Shown piece by piece: positions 34,601 to 46,520 of a stretch of 64,000 nt of DNA. The position numbers were made by a program, and so were the translations under genes. Source of the DNA: Sorghum bicolor. Lineage: Eukaryota; Streptophyta; Magnoliopsida; Poales; Poaceae. Below the pieces are notes generated by a model. The model saw nothing but the letters and a program-made list of their open reading frames with translations. It searched no databases and was not told the DNA's origin. Each line of letters starts with the position of its first letter. Within the stretch, counting starts at the first letter, position 1. Where the stretch lies: contig NC_012873.2 in assembly GCF_000003195.3 (NCBI RefSeq), positions 26,075,317-26,139,316 of the forward strand, written 5' to 3'.

Positions 34601-35859
34601 TTTTGGTTTTGTGCTCTAACTGTTTGTCCACCGGCTCGCAGGATATGAAAGAGACCTCCCGCATTAAATCGAGCTTCATCCATGCCACACGAGGCGGCTG
34701 GGAGCAGCTCCCCGTCCTCAAGGATCAACTCCTCGAGTCGCAGGAGAAACTCCTTAAGGCCTATAAAGATCTCATAGCGCTCGGGGAGGAGAAGAAGGCG
34801 TGGGAGGCTGCCTTGGCAGAGGCTCGAGAGGCCTCGAAGAAGGCGGAGGAGGAGACGACGCTGCTACGGGAGCGGGCTCTGACGGTCGAGGAGGCTGCAT
34901 CCAGAGCCCGGGAGGAGGCCCTGTCCTACAAGAACGTTATTGCGGATCTGGACAAGGAGAAGGGCCTTCTCAAGACCGACCTGGACTCCCTCCGCGATTC
35001 CTTCCAGAAGATGAAGGTGGCGTATGTGGATAGTGAGGTCGCCAGGAGTACCGCCGAGGACGTAAAGAAGAAGGCCCTCGAAGACCTCGAGGCGGAGCGG
35101 GCTCGATCCCGCAGTCTCTCTGACGATGTTGAGCGTCTGAAGGGAGAATTGCTGGAGAAGAGCGGGGCCATTGCTCAGGCTGGCAAGGTGATCGAAGATC
35201 TCCGCGTTGCCAATACTGAGCTGGCGTGTTCCAACAGAGAGATCAACAGGGCCAACACCAGATTGGTCGGTGAGAACACGGCCCTGGAAGAGAGCGTTCG
35301 AGGTATGTTTCCTTTGCCGGGTTACTTTTTCTAGGTGTGCTTGGTTTTTTTCCTAAAGCTTCTTGAATTGGCGTTTACAGGGCTTAAGGACGAACTCCTA
35401 GCCGCTCAAGTCGAGGCCCATAATGCTAAGGCCCAGCTCGAGGCGGAGGTTGCCTTGAACCGTCGCGTGCGGACGGCGATAAGCGACCTCTCGACCTCGT
35501 GGGAGGTCGAGCCTATGGACGAGTCGAGGGAGGGAGCTCGAGGCAACGCACTGGTCGACCAACTGTGCTACTTGGGCGTGACGCTGAGAGACCGAGTGCG
35601 GGACGCCCTCCACATCGGGGTGAAGCGGGCGATGGCAGTTGTCTGCTCGGGCTTCTCCTATGACATGGAGGTGGTGTCCCACGGCTTCGTCACCGACATC
35701 TCCAAGACCGACGCGGAGAACGAAGAGAGGCTCCACGCCATAATCGACAACGCGGAGGCTCCTGGAGACAGACTGGCCAAGCTATTCGAGCCTGAGGTGC
35801 TTCCTCCGGAGACTAGTTCGGGCGGAGGCGAGGGTGGTGAGGACCATACCATGGACTAA
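31630..35859 (+). pseudogene. Antisense extra ORF of the Tat element (PF04195-type gypsy protein), spliced, decayed
   Basis: Lies antisense to pol between pol and the 3' LTR. The N-terminus (FAKFHRHGLGAPPSRFMRAL, WYLRN-like segments, YIPVGLSSNHAGWDSQWFYL) matches the putative gypsy-type domain PF04195. Introns with GT-AG borders are visible at 32517-32597, about 33249-33324, about 33405-33480, about 34566-34641 and about 35305-35380. The C-terminal exons encode a long coiled coil (EKKAWEAALAEAREASKKAE and onward) and end at TAA 35857. Damage includes a one-base shift near 31970, TAG stops near 32187 and 32346, and a shift in a C run near 32968. Such ORFs are typical of Tat elements; their function is unknown. 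Confidence 0.82.
33793..33893 (+). repeat. CAG-rich triplet tract coding polyglutamine
   Basis: About 100 bp of CAG/CAA/GAG triplets within the extra ORF, encoding runs of Gln and Glu. It is in frame with the coiled-coil exon. Confidence 0.85.
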
Positions 35860-36420
35860 GGCCTGCGAGCCTGCTCATGGTGCCCGGGGCCCCTTGTATA
35901 ATACTTTGTTAACTCTGTTTTTAAGCGACACAGTATCTTTTTGTAATTGTTGAATGTTTATTTGGCTTTCCGCTCGAGGTTCTTTTATTCCTCCTTATTC
36001 CTACGTTTGTATTCCTTGTTTGATCTTTCGTCAAAAACAACCTCGATCACCTCAAGGGTAAGGAAGTGAGTAGAGTTTCCGTAGCCCGGGGGCGTAGGAG
36101 TTCTCAGGCTCGTTGTCCCTCAGCCTTTGAGGGGCTCGAGGTGCCTTGGCTACTCGAGTCGTGCAAGGTTTACTAAGTAAGAAAAGAAAATTTCTTGGCT
36201 TTTTCGACGTTTGGGGTGGGGTCGTCCCCCTAGTAGCCCCCGAGGGGGGTGTTGACTATGATGGGTCATAGTCGGCACCCCCTTCTATCGTCGAGATCAT
36301 GACTTGTAAAGCCTTAGTACGAAAAGAAGTTGGATGCTCGAGGGAAGGACTTCATCTATTCATACATTCGTTTACAGGGTCTTGGTACAAAATATACGTA
36401 AGAACATAAGTTTTGAACTT
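35860..36420. other. Non-coding spacer between the convergent extra ORF and pol of R
   Basis: The tail-to-tail region between two genes read toward each other. It holds only 3' untranslated-like sequence, with no gene seen on either strand. Confidence 0.55.
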
Positions 36421-38384
36421 CTAGGGGTAGAATCGACGTAGCCGTTCGATGTTCCAAGCGTTGGTGAAGACCGCCCCCTTCTCGTCCGCTAACTTGTATG
36501 TTCCTGGCTTCAAGACCTCGGCCACCACGTACGGGCCTTCCCATGGCGGGGTCAGCTTGTGACATCCTTGGTTGCTCTGCCGTCGTCGTAGGACAAGGTT
36601 GCCCACGTTTAAGTCCCTCTTGCGTACGTGTTTGTCGTGGTAGCGTTGAAGCTTCTGCTGGTATCTGGCAGAGTTGAGGAGGGCCATGTCTCGAGCCTCC
36701 TCAAGCTAGTCGACCGCGTTCTCTTGAGCTTCCTTATTCGACTGCTTGTTGTATGCCTTGAGTCGAGGAGATCCATACTCGAGGTCCGTTGGGAGCACGA
36801 CCTCAGAACCGTAGACCATGAAGAACGGGGTGTATTTGGTGGCCCGGCTTGGCGTCGTCCTCAAACTCCATAAGACCGGATGTGATGCTGATCGCAGAAG
36901 TTCACACGGATGTGATGCTGATCGCAGAAGTTCACACGGATGTGATGCTGATCGCAGAAGTCCAATAACTTTTTGCCGGTGAACTGGGTGCCGTTGTCGG
37001 TGATGATCACGTTAGGGATTCCGAATCGGTGTATGATGTCGGTGAAGAAGAGGACGGCTTGTTCGGAGCGGATATTGGTGATGGGTCGAGCCTCAATCCA
37101 TTTGGAGAATTTGTCAACGGCCACGAGCAAGTGGGTGTAACCCCCTTTCGCCTTTTGTAGTGGTCCCACTAAATCAAGCCCCCATACCGCAAACGGCCAG
37201 GTGATGGGGATCATCTGAAGAGCGTGGGCGGGCAGATGCATCTGTTTGGCGTAGAATTGGCACCCATGACATGAACGTACGAGCTCGATGGCATCTGCCA
37301 CAGCCGTTGGCCAGTAGAAACCTTGTCGAAAGGCGTTTCCTACGAGGGTCCGTGGAGCAGCATGGTGGCCGCAAGCCCCCGAGTGTATGTCCTCGAGGAG
37401 TTTTCGGCCTTCTTCTATGGTGATACAACGCTGCAAGACCCCGGTCGGGCTTCGTCGGTATACCTCATTGCCTTCGCCATAAATCACATATGACTTGGCC
37501 CGTCGAGCGATACGGCGGGCCTCAGATCGATCTTCTGGCAGCTCGCAGTGGATTAGGCAGTCGAGGAACGGGGTACGCCAGTCGAACGGTCGACCGGGTC
37601 GCTGTCCTACCTCCATCATTTCTGCTGCCATCAGCAGTGCATCGACGGTGTCGGTCGGCTGGGCGGGAGCGGCATCGACGCCAGCCCCCGAGCCCAAGTC
37701 GACGGATGGCTCGTGAAGATCTCTTGAGAACGCATCAGGTGGCACCGTGCCTCGAGTCGATGCAATCTTGGCGAGCTCGTCGGCTGCCTCGTTGTAGCGT
37801 CGGGCGACATGGACGAGCTCGAGACCATGGAACTTGTCCTCGAGTCGACGAACTTCTTTGCAGTACGCCTCCATTTTCGGGTCGTGGCAGCTCGAAGTCT
37901 TCATCACCTGGTCAATGACGAGTTGGGAGTCGCCTCGGACGTCGAGGCGTCGGACTCCTAGCTCGATGGCAATTTTGAGACCGTTGACGAGGGCCTCGTA
38001 TTCCGCGATGTTGTTAGATGCGGCAAAATGAATCCTGATAACATACCTCATACGGACGCCCAAGGGTGAGATGAACAGCAGCCCGGCTCCGGCCCCTGTT
38101 TTCATGAGTGACCCATCAAAATACATCGTCCACAGTTCCGCCTGGACCTGAGTCGGGGGAAGCTGGGAGTCTGTCCACTCCGCGACGAAGTCTACCAGGG
38201 CCTGTGACTTGATAGCCTTGCGAGGCGCATAAGTGAGCGTCTCACTCATGAGCTCGCCCGACCATTTAGCTATTCTTCCTGTGGCCTCCTTGCTCTGGAT
38301 TATCTCGCCTAAGGGGAAGGACGAGACCACCGTGATGGGGTGGCCGAGAAAGTAGTGTTGCAGCTTACGGCGGGCAAGGATTAC
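36421..38384 (-). pseudogene. pol: Element R pol: second RNase H and integrase, with internal deletion
   Basis: Reading from 38384 leftward: an archaeal-like RNase H (MYFDGSLMKTGAGAGLLF, then NIAEYEALVNGLKIA) characteristic of Tat elements, an integrase zinc finger (CHGCQFYAKQ), and the first two catalytic acidic residues (WGLDLVGP and ITDNGTQFTG). At FCDQHHIR the sequence enters a 30-bp triplication, then jumps to VLWSLRTTPSRATKYTPFF. The segment with the third catalytic Glu is therefore missing. A stop follows (SYGV then stop at 36861), and the remainder to 36421 encodes the C-terminal part (TPPWEGPYVVAEVLKPGTYK). The enzyme cannot be functional. Confidence 0.88.
36877..36960. repeat. In-frame 30-bp tandem triplication in the R integrase
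   Basis: The 30-bp unit encoding FCDQHHIRVN (minus strand) is present 2.8 times, at 36877-36900, 36901-36930 and 36931-36960, with no differences. It sits exactly at the edge of the integrase deletion. Confidence 0.95.
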
Positions 38385-39560
38385 GGCCTAGATCAGCTTC
38401 TGGATTTGGGGATAACGTGCCTTGGTCTCCGAAAGCACTTCGCTGACGAAATAGACCGGCCTCTGGACTGGTAGCGCATGTCCCTCCTCCTGCCTTTCGA
38501 CCACTACTGCTGCGCTGACGACCTGGGTCGTCGACGCCACGTAGAGGAGCAGTGGTTCTGCAGGTTGAGGTGGGACCAGGACTGGTGCTGAGGTCAGCGT
38601 CTTCTTCAGCTTTTTGAGCGCTTCCTCAGCCTCGGGAGTACAAGAAAAGCGCTCGGCCTTCTTCAGAAGTCGATACAACGGCAACGCCTTTTCTCCTAGT
38701 CTTGAGATGAAACGGCTCAGAGCCGCCAGGCATCCCGTAACTCTTTGCACACCCTTGATGTCCCGGATCGGCCCCATTCTTGTGATGGCCGAGACTTTCT
38801 CGGGGTTAGCCTCGATGCCGCGCTGCGAAACAATGTAGCCCAAGAGCATGCCTCGAGGCACGCCGAAAACGCATTTCTCGGGATTGAGCTTGATCTGGTT
38901 GGTGCGTAAGCAGCTAAAAGCGATCTCGAGGTCCTGGATCAGGTCCCCTCGCTGCTTTGATTTGACGATAATGTCGTCGACGTAGGCCTCGACTGTCGAC
39001 CCTATGTGTTCGCCAAATACGTGGAGCATGCAACGTTGGTACGTGGCTCCCGCGTTTCGAAGCCCAAATGGCATGGTCACATAGCAATACATCCCGAAAG
39101 GTGTGATGAAAGAGGTCGCGAGCTGGTCGGACTCTTTCATTTTTATTTGATGATAACCAGAATATGCATCGAGGAAAGAAAGGGTTTCACATCCCGCAGT
39201 AGAATCGACAATCTGGTCAATACGTGGTAAAGGAAAAGGAACTTTCGGACATGCTTTATTTAGACTTGTATAATCGACACACATCCTCATTTTCCCATTC
39301 TTTTTCTTAACTAATATAGGGTTTACTAACCAGTCGGGATGATGAACCTCCTTGATGAATCCGGCCGTCAAAAGCTTGTGGACCTCCTCGCCAATGATCT
39401 TGCGCTTCTCCTCGTCGAATCGGCGCAACCGTTGCTTCACTGGCTTGGAACCGGCTCGAATCTCCAAGGAGTGCTCGGCGACTTCCCTCGGTATGCCTGG
39501 CATGTTCGAGGGACTCCATGCAAACATGTCGGCGTTCGCACGGAGAAAGTCGACGACCAC
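38385..39560 (-). pseudogene. pol: Element R pol: reverse transcriptase and first RNase H
   Basis: A reverse transcriptase with MRMCVDYTSLNKACPK, FLDAYSGYHQI and the catalytic YVDDIIVKS, followed by RNase H-like sequence (RPVYFVSEVLSETKARYPQIQ). The frame is open for 390 codons and stops at a TAG (38388-38390) where related elements continue KLIYAVILAARKLRHYF style. The downstream frame continues in register at 38384, so this is one nonsense change. A second TAG separates it from the protease frame at 39567. Confidence 0.9.
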
Positions 39561-39566
39561 AGCTTC

Positions 39567-40595
39567 CTATTTGGGGTCGAGGTCAGCGCTGATCGTCAGC
39601 ACCTTGCCGTCGGAGTTGTTGGGGTCGAGCGGGATCTTCTTGGTTCCTTCCGCTGGCTCGAAGTTACCCACGTGGCGCTTGGGCTCTGGAGCCTCAGCAG
39701 CCAGGGCCTCGAGCTTTGCGACGAGCTCGATGGAGATCTCGACCGCCTCCCCGTACTCAACGCACTCGACGTCACACTCGTAAGCGTGCTCGAAGGAGGA
39801 GCTGATGGTGATTACGCCTTTGGGTCCAGGCATCTTCAGCTTCAAGTAGGTGTAGTTGGGTATGGCCATGAACTTGGCGTAGCCCGGGCGCCCGATGATG
39901 GCGTGGTACGTGCCCCGCAACCCGACCACCTCAAAGGTGAGGGTCTCCTTCCTAAAGTTGGCCGCCGTGCCAAAGCAGACCGGTAGGTCGATTCGACCCA
40001 CTGGCAGCGCCTTTTTCCCTGGCACAACACCATGGAAACCGCCGGCGCTTGCCTGGAGCCGTCCCCTATCGATGCCGAGGAGGTCGAGGGTCTCGAGATA
40101 GATGATGTTGAGGCTGCTGCCTCCGTCAATTAGCACCTTGGAGAGCCGGGTGTTGATGATGATAGGGTCGACGACGAGCGGGTAGACGCCTGGGGCGACT
40201 ACCTTGTCGGGGTGGTCCTCTCGATCGAAGGTAATGGGGGTGCTCGACCAGTTGAGGTATTGGGGCACCGCCATTCTTGCCGCGAAGACCCCACGGCGTT
40301 CCCTTTTGCGCTGCCTCGTGGTCAACTGCGTCGAAGGCCCACCATAGATCATGTAGCAGTCGTGGACGGCGGGGAAGCCGTCGTCGTCCTTGTTGCCCTC
40401 TTTGTCACCGCCCTTCTCCTTCTTCGAGTCGTCACGCTCATCCCTTTTGAACCCTAGACCGTCGAAATGCCTTTTCAGCATTCGACAGTCCTTGAGCTTG
40501 TGGTTGGCGCCTCCCTTATGGTAAGGGCGCGGTTCTTCGAGCATCTTGTCGAAGATACCTCCGTCTGGGGGGCCTCTAGGCTTCTTCCGCTCCAT
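39567..40595 (-). pseudogene. pol: Element R protease region
   Basis: 342 codons including the linker (PYHKGGANHKLKDCRMLKRH) and a retropepsin-like domain with VLIDGGSSLNIIY as active site. It ends at TAG (39567-39569), after which the reverse-transcriptase frame continues in register, so the stop is a point nonsense mutation. Confidence 0.87.
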
Positions 40596-42226
40596 GGCAG
40601 CGACGAGATCGTCGTCGAAGTTCTCCTGCTTGTACTGCCGCGCTTTCTGCTTCTTCTTGTTCTTCGACTGGGGGTTCCATCTTCATCGACAGGCCGCTTG
40701 CCTTGCCCCCCTTCACAGCTGAAGAAGGCGCCGACTGCCTCCTCCCCTGCCGCATAGTTCGCCACTACGTCCATCAGCTCATCGATGGTCTGAGGGCGAT
40801 TTCGGCCCAGTTCCCGCACTAAGTCTCGACTGGTGGTACCAGAGACAAAGGCCAGGATGACGTCATGGTCAGGGATGTGTGGCAGCTCGGTGCGCTGCTT
40901 TGAGAAGCGTCGAGCATACTCTCGAAGAGTTTCTCCTGACTTCTGCTTGCATTTGCTAAGGTCCCACGAGTTCCCGGGCCGTATGTGGGTTCCTTTGAAA
41001 TTACCCTCGAAAACTTTAACCAAGTCGACCCAGTCGTGAATCTGATTTGCTGGAAGTTCTTCGAGCCATCGACGGGCGGTGTCAGAGAGGAAGAGGGGTA
41101 GCTGTCTGATGATGGCTCGATCATCACCTCGAGCGCCACCTAGCTGACAGGCCAGCCTAAAATCGGCCAGCCATAACTCTGGTTTGGTCTCTCCATTGTA
41201 TTTTGCGATGCTGGTCGGGGGTCGGAATGGACTGGGCAGGGGCGTGCTGCGGATCGCCCTGCTGAACACCCGTGGGCCCGGTGGCTCGGGGGCCACCCGG
41301 TCCTCATCGCTGTCGTATCTCCCACCGCGATGTGCGCTGTAACCTCGCTCTTCCGCATCTCCGTGGCGGCGGCGTCGATTTTCTTCGATGTCATGCCGCG
41401 CGTCGTGTCGACGCTAATTGTCGACAGGGAGAACGAGAGCGGTCTTTCTACCTCGAGGGGGAGGCTGTTGATGGACTGACACCTCCTTTTCGTTTTGAGG
41501 TGGCTCGTCGCGCTTTTCAGTGGCAGCTCCTCATCGTCGAGAAGCTGAGCTTTCGGCTTGTTGAACTGCCGCCACCTGGAGCAGGGTCTGTACCTCGTCT
41601 CGAATGCGCCGAGCCTGGGAGTTCGACGGCTCTGGCATGTTGCGCAGTAGCATCGTCGCCGCCACTACGTTTTGGCCCACTCGAGGGAAACAGCTGACAG
41701 GCTGCTCTGGCTCCGCGTCGCCGACGATTTGTCGATGTACCTCTCGAGCGCGTCTTCGGACACTTCCGCCTAGCGGGTACGGCAGGTCTTGCTCGAGGAT
41801 TTGCTCGAGCAGGACGAGGTGCTCACGGTCTTCGTCGAGCTTCATCTTGAGCTCTCGTAGCTGTGCAAGCTGCGCAGCTTTGTCTTCCTGTGGTGGGGGG
41901 TCGACCTGTCTATCGTTCCCAGGCGTCCTGGGGTCTTCCCGTGCTGCAGGGGCTCGACCGCCCGCTGCAGCATCCTGCGTCTCGTCGGTAGTTTCTGCTG
42001 CCCCGTCGATGTGGTAGCATTCCCTCGTAGGGTCGTAGCTATCAGTCTCGGAGTCGGAGTCTGGCTCGGCAGCGTAGAAGCATCCACGTCCCTCCTCCAG
42101 CAGTCGTTGCCTGAGTGAGGTGATCGTGTATCGCCCGGGGCCTAGGCGGCGGAGGCCTCGCACCTGGGAGAGATCCGATAGTTCGGACGTTGGCCGCAGT
42201 GTCTTCGAGTCTCGTGGGAGGACCAT
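40475..42226 (-). pseudogene. gag: Element R Gag, broken
   Basis: The N-terminal piece (42226-41531) is charged and ends in a stop. The next piece (41296-40475) holds the retrotransposon Gag core (KYNGETKPELWLADFRLACQ, WLEELPANQIHDWVDL, SKQRTELPHIPDHDVILAF). An in-frame stop lies in the linker near 41415, and the frame shifts near 40680 before joining the protease frame. Overlap with 40475-40595 reflects that shift. Confidence 0.82.
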
Positions 42227-42747
42227 TGGTCTCTCTACGTACGTCTAAGCGTTTGGGCGTATTGTTCTGGCGAGCGACGCTGTGGCGTTGTCCAATCCGA
42301 ATGGCAGTGCCCTTCTTGGAGTGAACAACCCGTGTGGAAGTAGCTTAGCAGCAGTGGGGGAGGGCGCGGGAGACGCGTCCCCTCCCGTCGTCGCGTGATG
42401 TTGAGCCGTCGTGCCCGCGGTTCTGGCATATGGTGTTGCCGACTCGCAGCCCGCCTCCTGCCTCGCACGAGTTGCCAGTCGTGATGAGGCAGAGGGGCGG
42501 CGGTGGTGCTGTCTGCGCCTCTTCTTGGGCGGGGAGGCGTGGTGGCGAGGGCGTCTTGGGGCCCTCAACCGAGCTGGTGCAATGCGGGCTCCTCCCAGTC
42601 CTTTGACTGAGAGCAAGATCATGTCGTAGCCGGAGCCAGTCGACATGAATTCAAGACTCCCAAACCAAATCACCGTGGAGCGCGGAATCGGCGAAGCGAG
42701 AGCTGCCATTTGGAAAGGAGTGGGAAACCGATGAAAAACACGCAGGA
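42227..42747 (-). other. Element R 5' leader
   Basis: A GC-rich leader between the primer site and Gag. Short arginine-rich frames occur but do not resemble any protein family. Confidence 0.55.
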
Positions 42748-42767
42748 CCCCTACCTGGCGTGCCAAC
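42748..42767 (-). other. Element R primer binding site
   Basis: The minus strand reads GTTGGCACGCCAGGTAGGG next to the 5' LTR, the position of the primer site and similar to other grass Tat elements. I do not assign the tRNA. Confidence 0.6.
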
Positions 42768-43808
42768 TGTTGGTGTTTTCCCCACGGGGGGTCACACCAA
42801 CGAGTGAATTTGTATGCGTGCTCCCTTTCCCAGATGGTGATGCAAGAAGACACAGAGATTTATCCTGGTTCGGGCAAGAGAAGGACCTACGTCCAGTGGG
42901 GGGGAGAGAGTTTGTACTATCTTGCACCTAAGTGCTTGTACAGGGGCGAATACAAGCGTGGTATGGAGTGTGTGTGTGTGTGCTACTGCGTATGGGCGTC
43001 GTGTTCCTGACCGTTCTATTCCTAAGTCCCTCCTTTTATAGCTCCAAGGAGAGACCTAGGGTACATGCGTAGATGTCAGAGTAGGGGTCGATAGCAGCAT
43101 GGAGCGCTGACCTACTCGAGGCTTCCGTACGGCATGGCCTCGAGCCGTCCCATCTTGATAGCCTGGTGATGATTACGCGTGCTCCTGCGTTCTGCCCTGC
43201 ACGCCGCCTCGCGCTGGTTCTGAGGTCGCACGCTTGTACGCTATGGCGGCAGATCCGGCGGGGTAGTTGTGGTGTTGTCAGTCGACGCCCAACTCGTCCC
43301 TAGGAAGGAACCCTGTTCGGTCGAGGGTCGGACGCCGTGTAATGTGCTGATATCCGGAGCGCTGACCTTGGATGTCTCGAGGGGGTCCCGATTAGACGTT
43401 TCATCCTTGTTTCTGGCGTCCTGACACGCCCTGGGTCGTTCGGTGGGGAAGGCTGCAAAAGGAATGATGGGACGGGTGCCTGTTCCCTATCACGCTTCCC
43501 GTGACCTGTGTGTTAGGTGGGAAAACGGCAGGTGCATTAAATGCCCTGGCTCTCATGCGCGCGTCAGGCGGCGGACAGTGTCCTTGCGCTCGACGCTTCC
43601 CGACTCGCTCGAGCCTATTTCCGTATTCGACGGCAGCTAGCACTCGACCCTTGATCGATTCGCTCGACGTTATTTCCGTCTTCGAGGCTGCGGTCGTCGA
43701 TGGCTGCGTATATGTACGGCCAGAGCGTCGAGACGAGGGCCTCGTCCTGCGTACGGATAGTCTCGTTACGTGCACCGGTGAGGGTACCCCTTATTGATAC
43801 CCTCGACA
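42768..43808 (-). repeat. Element R 5' LTR
   Basis: 1041 bp, TGTTGG at the left edge and CTCGACA at the right edge. It differs from the 3' LTR at about 28 positions by eye and by a 3-base length change near 43310. It preserves the uninterrupted T1 target site near 43147-43151. Confidence 0.93.
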
Positions 43809-43813
43809 AGATG
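43809..43813. repeat. Target-site duplication AGATG, right copy (element R)
   Basis: Partner of 14176-14180. Confidence 0.95.
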
Positions 43814-46397
43814 ATCCTGGCGATGTTGAGGGTGAAGAACGTCATAGGAAGAAAATTCCAGCCAAGGTTATGTGGTATGCTCCTATAATACCACGATTAA
43901 AACGTCTGTTCAGAAATAAGGACAATGCAAAGTTGTTGCGGTGGCATAAAGAAGACCGTAAGATAGACAATATGCTGAGACACCCTGCCGATGGATCCCA
44001 GTGGAGAGCGATAGACAGAGAATTCCCAGATTTTGCAGATGATGCTAGAAACTTGTGGTTCGCCTTAAGTACAGATGGTATGAATCCTTTCGGTGAGCAG
44101 AGCAGTAGTCACAGCACTTGGACAGTTACTCTATGTATCTACAACCTCCCTCCATGGCTATGCATGAAGCGGAAGTTTATTATGATGCCGGTGCTTATCC
44201 AAGGACCGAAGCAACCTCGCAATGACATAGATGTCTACCTAAGGCCATTAGTTGAGGAACTTCAACTTTATGGAGCAAACCAGGAGTTCGCGTGTGGGAT
44301 GAGTACAAACAAGAGCACTTTGACCGGCGAGCATTGCTGTTTGTAACAAACAATGATTGGCCAGCTCTGAGTAATCTTTCAGGCCAGTCAAACAAGGGAT
44401 ATAAATCATGCACACATTGTTATGAAGACCTTGACTGTGTATTTTTGAAAAAATGTCGAAAGGTCGTGTACCTTGGCCACCGTCGGTTTCTTCCTGTGAA
44501 CCACCCAGTACGAAAGAAAGGCAAGCATTTCAAAGGCAAGGCAGACCACCGGACCAAACCTCTCAATCGAACCGGGGATGATGTACTCGAAATGGTCAAG
44601 GATATAAAAGTGGTATTTGGAAAGGGACGAGGCAGCGAACCTATTCCCAAGGATGCTAAGGGACACGTACCCATGTGGAAGAAGAAATCCATATTTTGGG
44701 AGCTACCTTACTGGAATGTCCTAGAGGTCCACAACGCGATCGACGTGATGCACCTGACAAAGAATCTTTGTGTGAACTTGCTCGGATTCATGGGTGTCTA
44801 CGGGAAGTCTAAGGATTCACTTGAAGCACGACAAGACTTGCAGCGCATGAAAGAACGAGACAACCTGCATCCAGAAAAGACAGATGATGGACGTCATTAC
44901 TTAAGCCCTGCTAGCTACACTCTGAGCAAAGAAGAGAAGGAAAGCATGTTTGAATGTCTTAGCAGCATCAAGGTCCCATCTGGATTCTCCTCCAATATCA
45001 AGGGAATAATTAATGTGCCAGAGAAGAAATTCCTGAACTTGAAGTCCCATGACTGTCACGTTCTAATGACGCAATTGCTGCCGGTCGTTTTAAGAGGAAT
45101 TCTACCTCCACACGTACATCTAGCCACCGTAAAGCTATGTGCATTCCTCAATGCAATTTCTCAGAAGGCAATCAATCCAGAGCAACTAGCTACTCTGCAG
45201 AATGATGTCATTCAATGTCTCGTCAGCTTTGAGTTGGCGTTCCCTCCATCCTTCTTCGATATCATGACACACCTCCTAGTTCATCTGGTCAAAGAGATTT
45301 GTATTCTCGGTCCTGTGTTCCTACACAACATGTTCCCCTTCGAGAGATTCATGGGTGTCCTAAAGAAATATGTCCATAGTCGTTCCCGGCCAGAAGGAAG
45401 CATTGCCAAGGGCTACGGAACAGAGGAGGTCATAGAGTTTTGTGTTGACTTTATTCCAGACCTTGACCCAATTGGCATTCCTGAATCTCGACACGAGGGC
45501 AGACTCAGCGGTAAGGGAACACTTGGGAAGAAAACATATATTGGTATGGGAGACGATTACTTCAATAAAGCACACTACACAGTTCTCCAGAACTCCTCAT
45601 TGGTGGAACCATATGTTGAGGTACACAAAGATTTCCTACGGTCCCAGTGGCCCGGGAAGAATGAAGCTTGGATAATGCATCAGCACATGGAAACTTTTGG
45701 TGATTGGTTGCGCAAAAAATGTCAAGGTGATGAAAACATTGATGAGCAGCTTTATTTGTTGGCCAGGCAACCATCATGGCATGTCCTCACATACAAAGGG
45801 TACGAGATAAATGGTAACACATTTTACACAGTTGGCCAAGATAAAAGGAGCACCAACCAAAATAGTGGTGTACGCGTGGATGCCACGGATCCAAATGGGA
45901 ACAGACAAACATATTATGGACGCATAGAAGACATATGGGAACTAGTCTATGCAGCTAATTTTAAAGTTCCTTTGTTCCGGTGCCAATGGGTGAAGATGAC
46001 CGGAGGTGGGGTAATAGTCGACAAGGAGTGTGGGATGACAACCGTGGACCTTAACAATAGTGGGTTCAAAGACGAACCATTCGTCCTTGCTGCAGACGTG
46101 AGTCAGGTGTTCTATGTCAAAGATATGTCTACGAAACCAAAGAGAGGAAAAAATGATGACCACTCAATCATCAATGAGCCAAAGCGCCACATTGTCCTTT
46201 CTGGGAAAAGAAACATTGTCGGAATTTAGGACAAGTCAGACATGTCAGGCAATTACGAAAGGGATGATCGAATTCCGTCCTTCATAGTCAACAAAGACCC
46301 AAGCATTCTGTTAAACAATGAGGATACTCCATGGTTACGGCACGATCATAACCAAGGGTCATACGTCAAGAAGAAGTTCACTGTTGTGTCGGCTTAA
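43809..46397 (+). pseudogene. tnp2: TNP2-type CACTA transposase, catalytic and C-terminal part
   Basis: Continues the transposase across the R insertion (RRDDPGDVEGEERHRKKIPA, then VMWYAPIIPRLKRLF). The transposase_21 core follows (FALSTDGMNPFGEQSSSHST, YNLPPWLCMKRKFIMM, VLEVHNAIDVMHLTKNLCVN), then a DUF4218-type region (FPPSFFDIMTHLLVHLVKEI) and a DUF4216-type region (LFRCQWVK). A one-base loss near 44270 shifts the frame; the next 645-codon frame runs to a TAG at 46227, after which the expected C-terminus continues in register to TAA at 46395-46397. The R insertion alone would abolish function. Identification is firm. Confidence 0.92.
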
Positions 46398-46520
46398 CTT
46401 TGTATGAAACTATATTTGAGAATTGTGAATTTTGATGTGTGTAACAAACTTTGTATTCATGACTTTGTATTCATGACTTTTCCAATTGTTAGAGATCATC
46501 AATTGCAAAAATTGTCATGA
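46398..46520 (+). other. CACTA 3' flank of the transposase
   Basis: AT-rich downstream sequence with GTATTCATGACTTTTCCA-type words that also occur in the tandem repeat that follows. Confidence 0.5.

Larger units (their letters stand above)
14181..43808 (-). mobile_element. Tat-lineage Ty3/gypsy retrotransposon R with antisense extra ORF, decayed
   Basis: About 14.1 kb once the T1 insertion is removed. Evidence is a 5-bp target duplication, TG...CA ends, LTRs of about 1.04 kb, a polypurine tract, a degenerate gag-pol on the minus strand with an additional archaeal-like RNase H domain, and a spliced extra ORF on the opposite strand between pol and the 3' LTR. The last two are hallmarks of the Tat group (RIRE2/Grande/Retand type). 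The LTRs differ at about 28 of 1038 sites by eye. Stops, frameshifts and an integrase deletion make it non-autonomous. Confidence 0.9.

Noticed and set aside
33534..34619. 361-codon plus-strand frame as a separate gene
   Set aside because: It is an internal exon of the antisense extra ORF, flanked by splice sites; its downstream end reads into an intron.
46440..46485. Short direct repeat of TTTGTATTCATGACTT
   Set aside because: A local duplication of a word that is part of the larger 678-bp repeat family; not separate.
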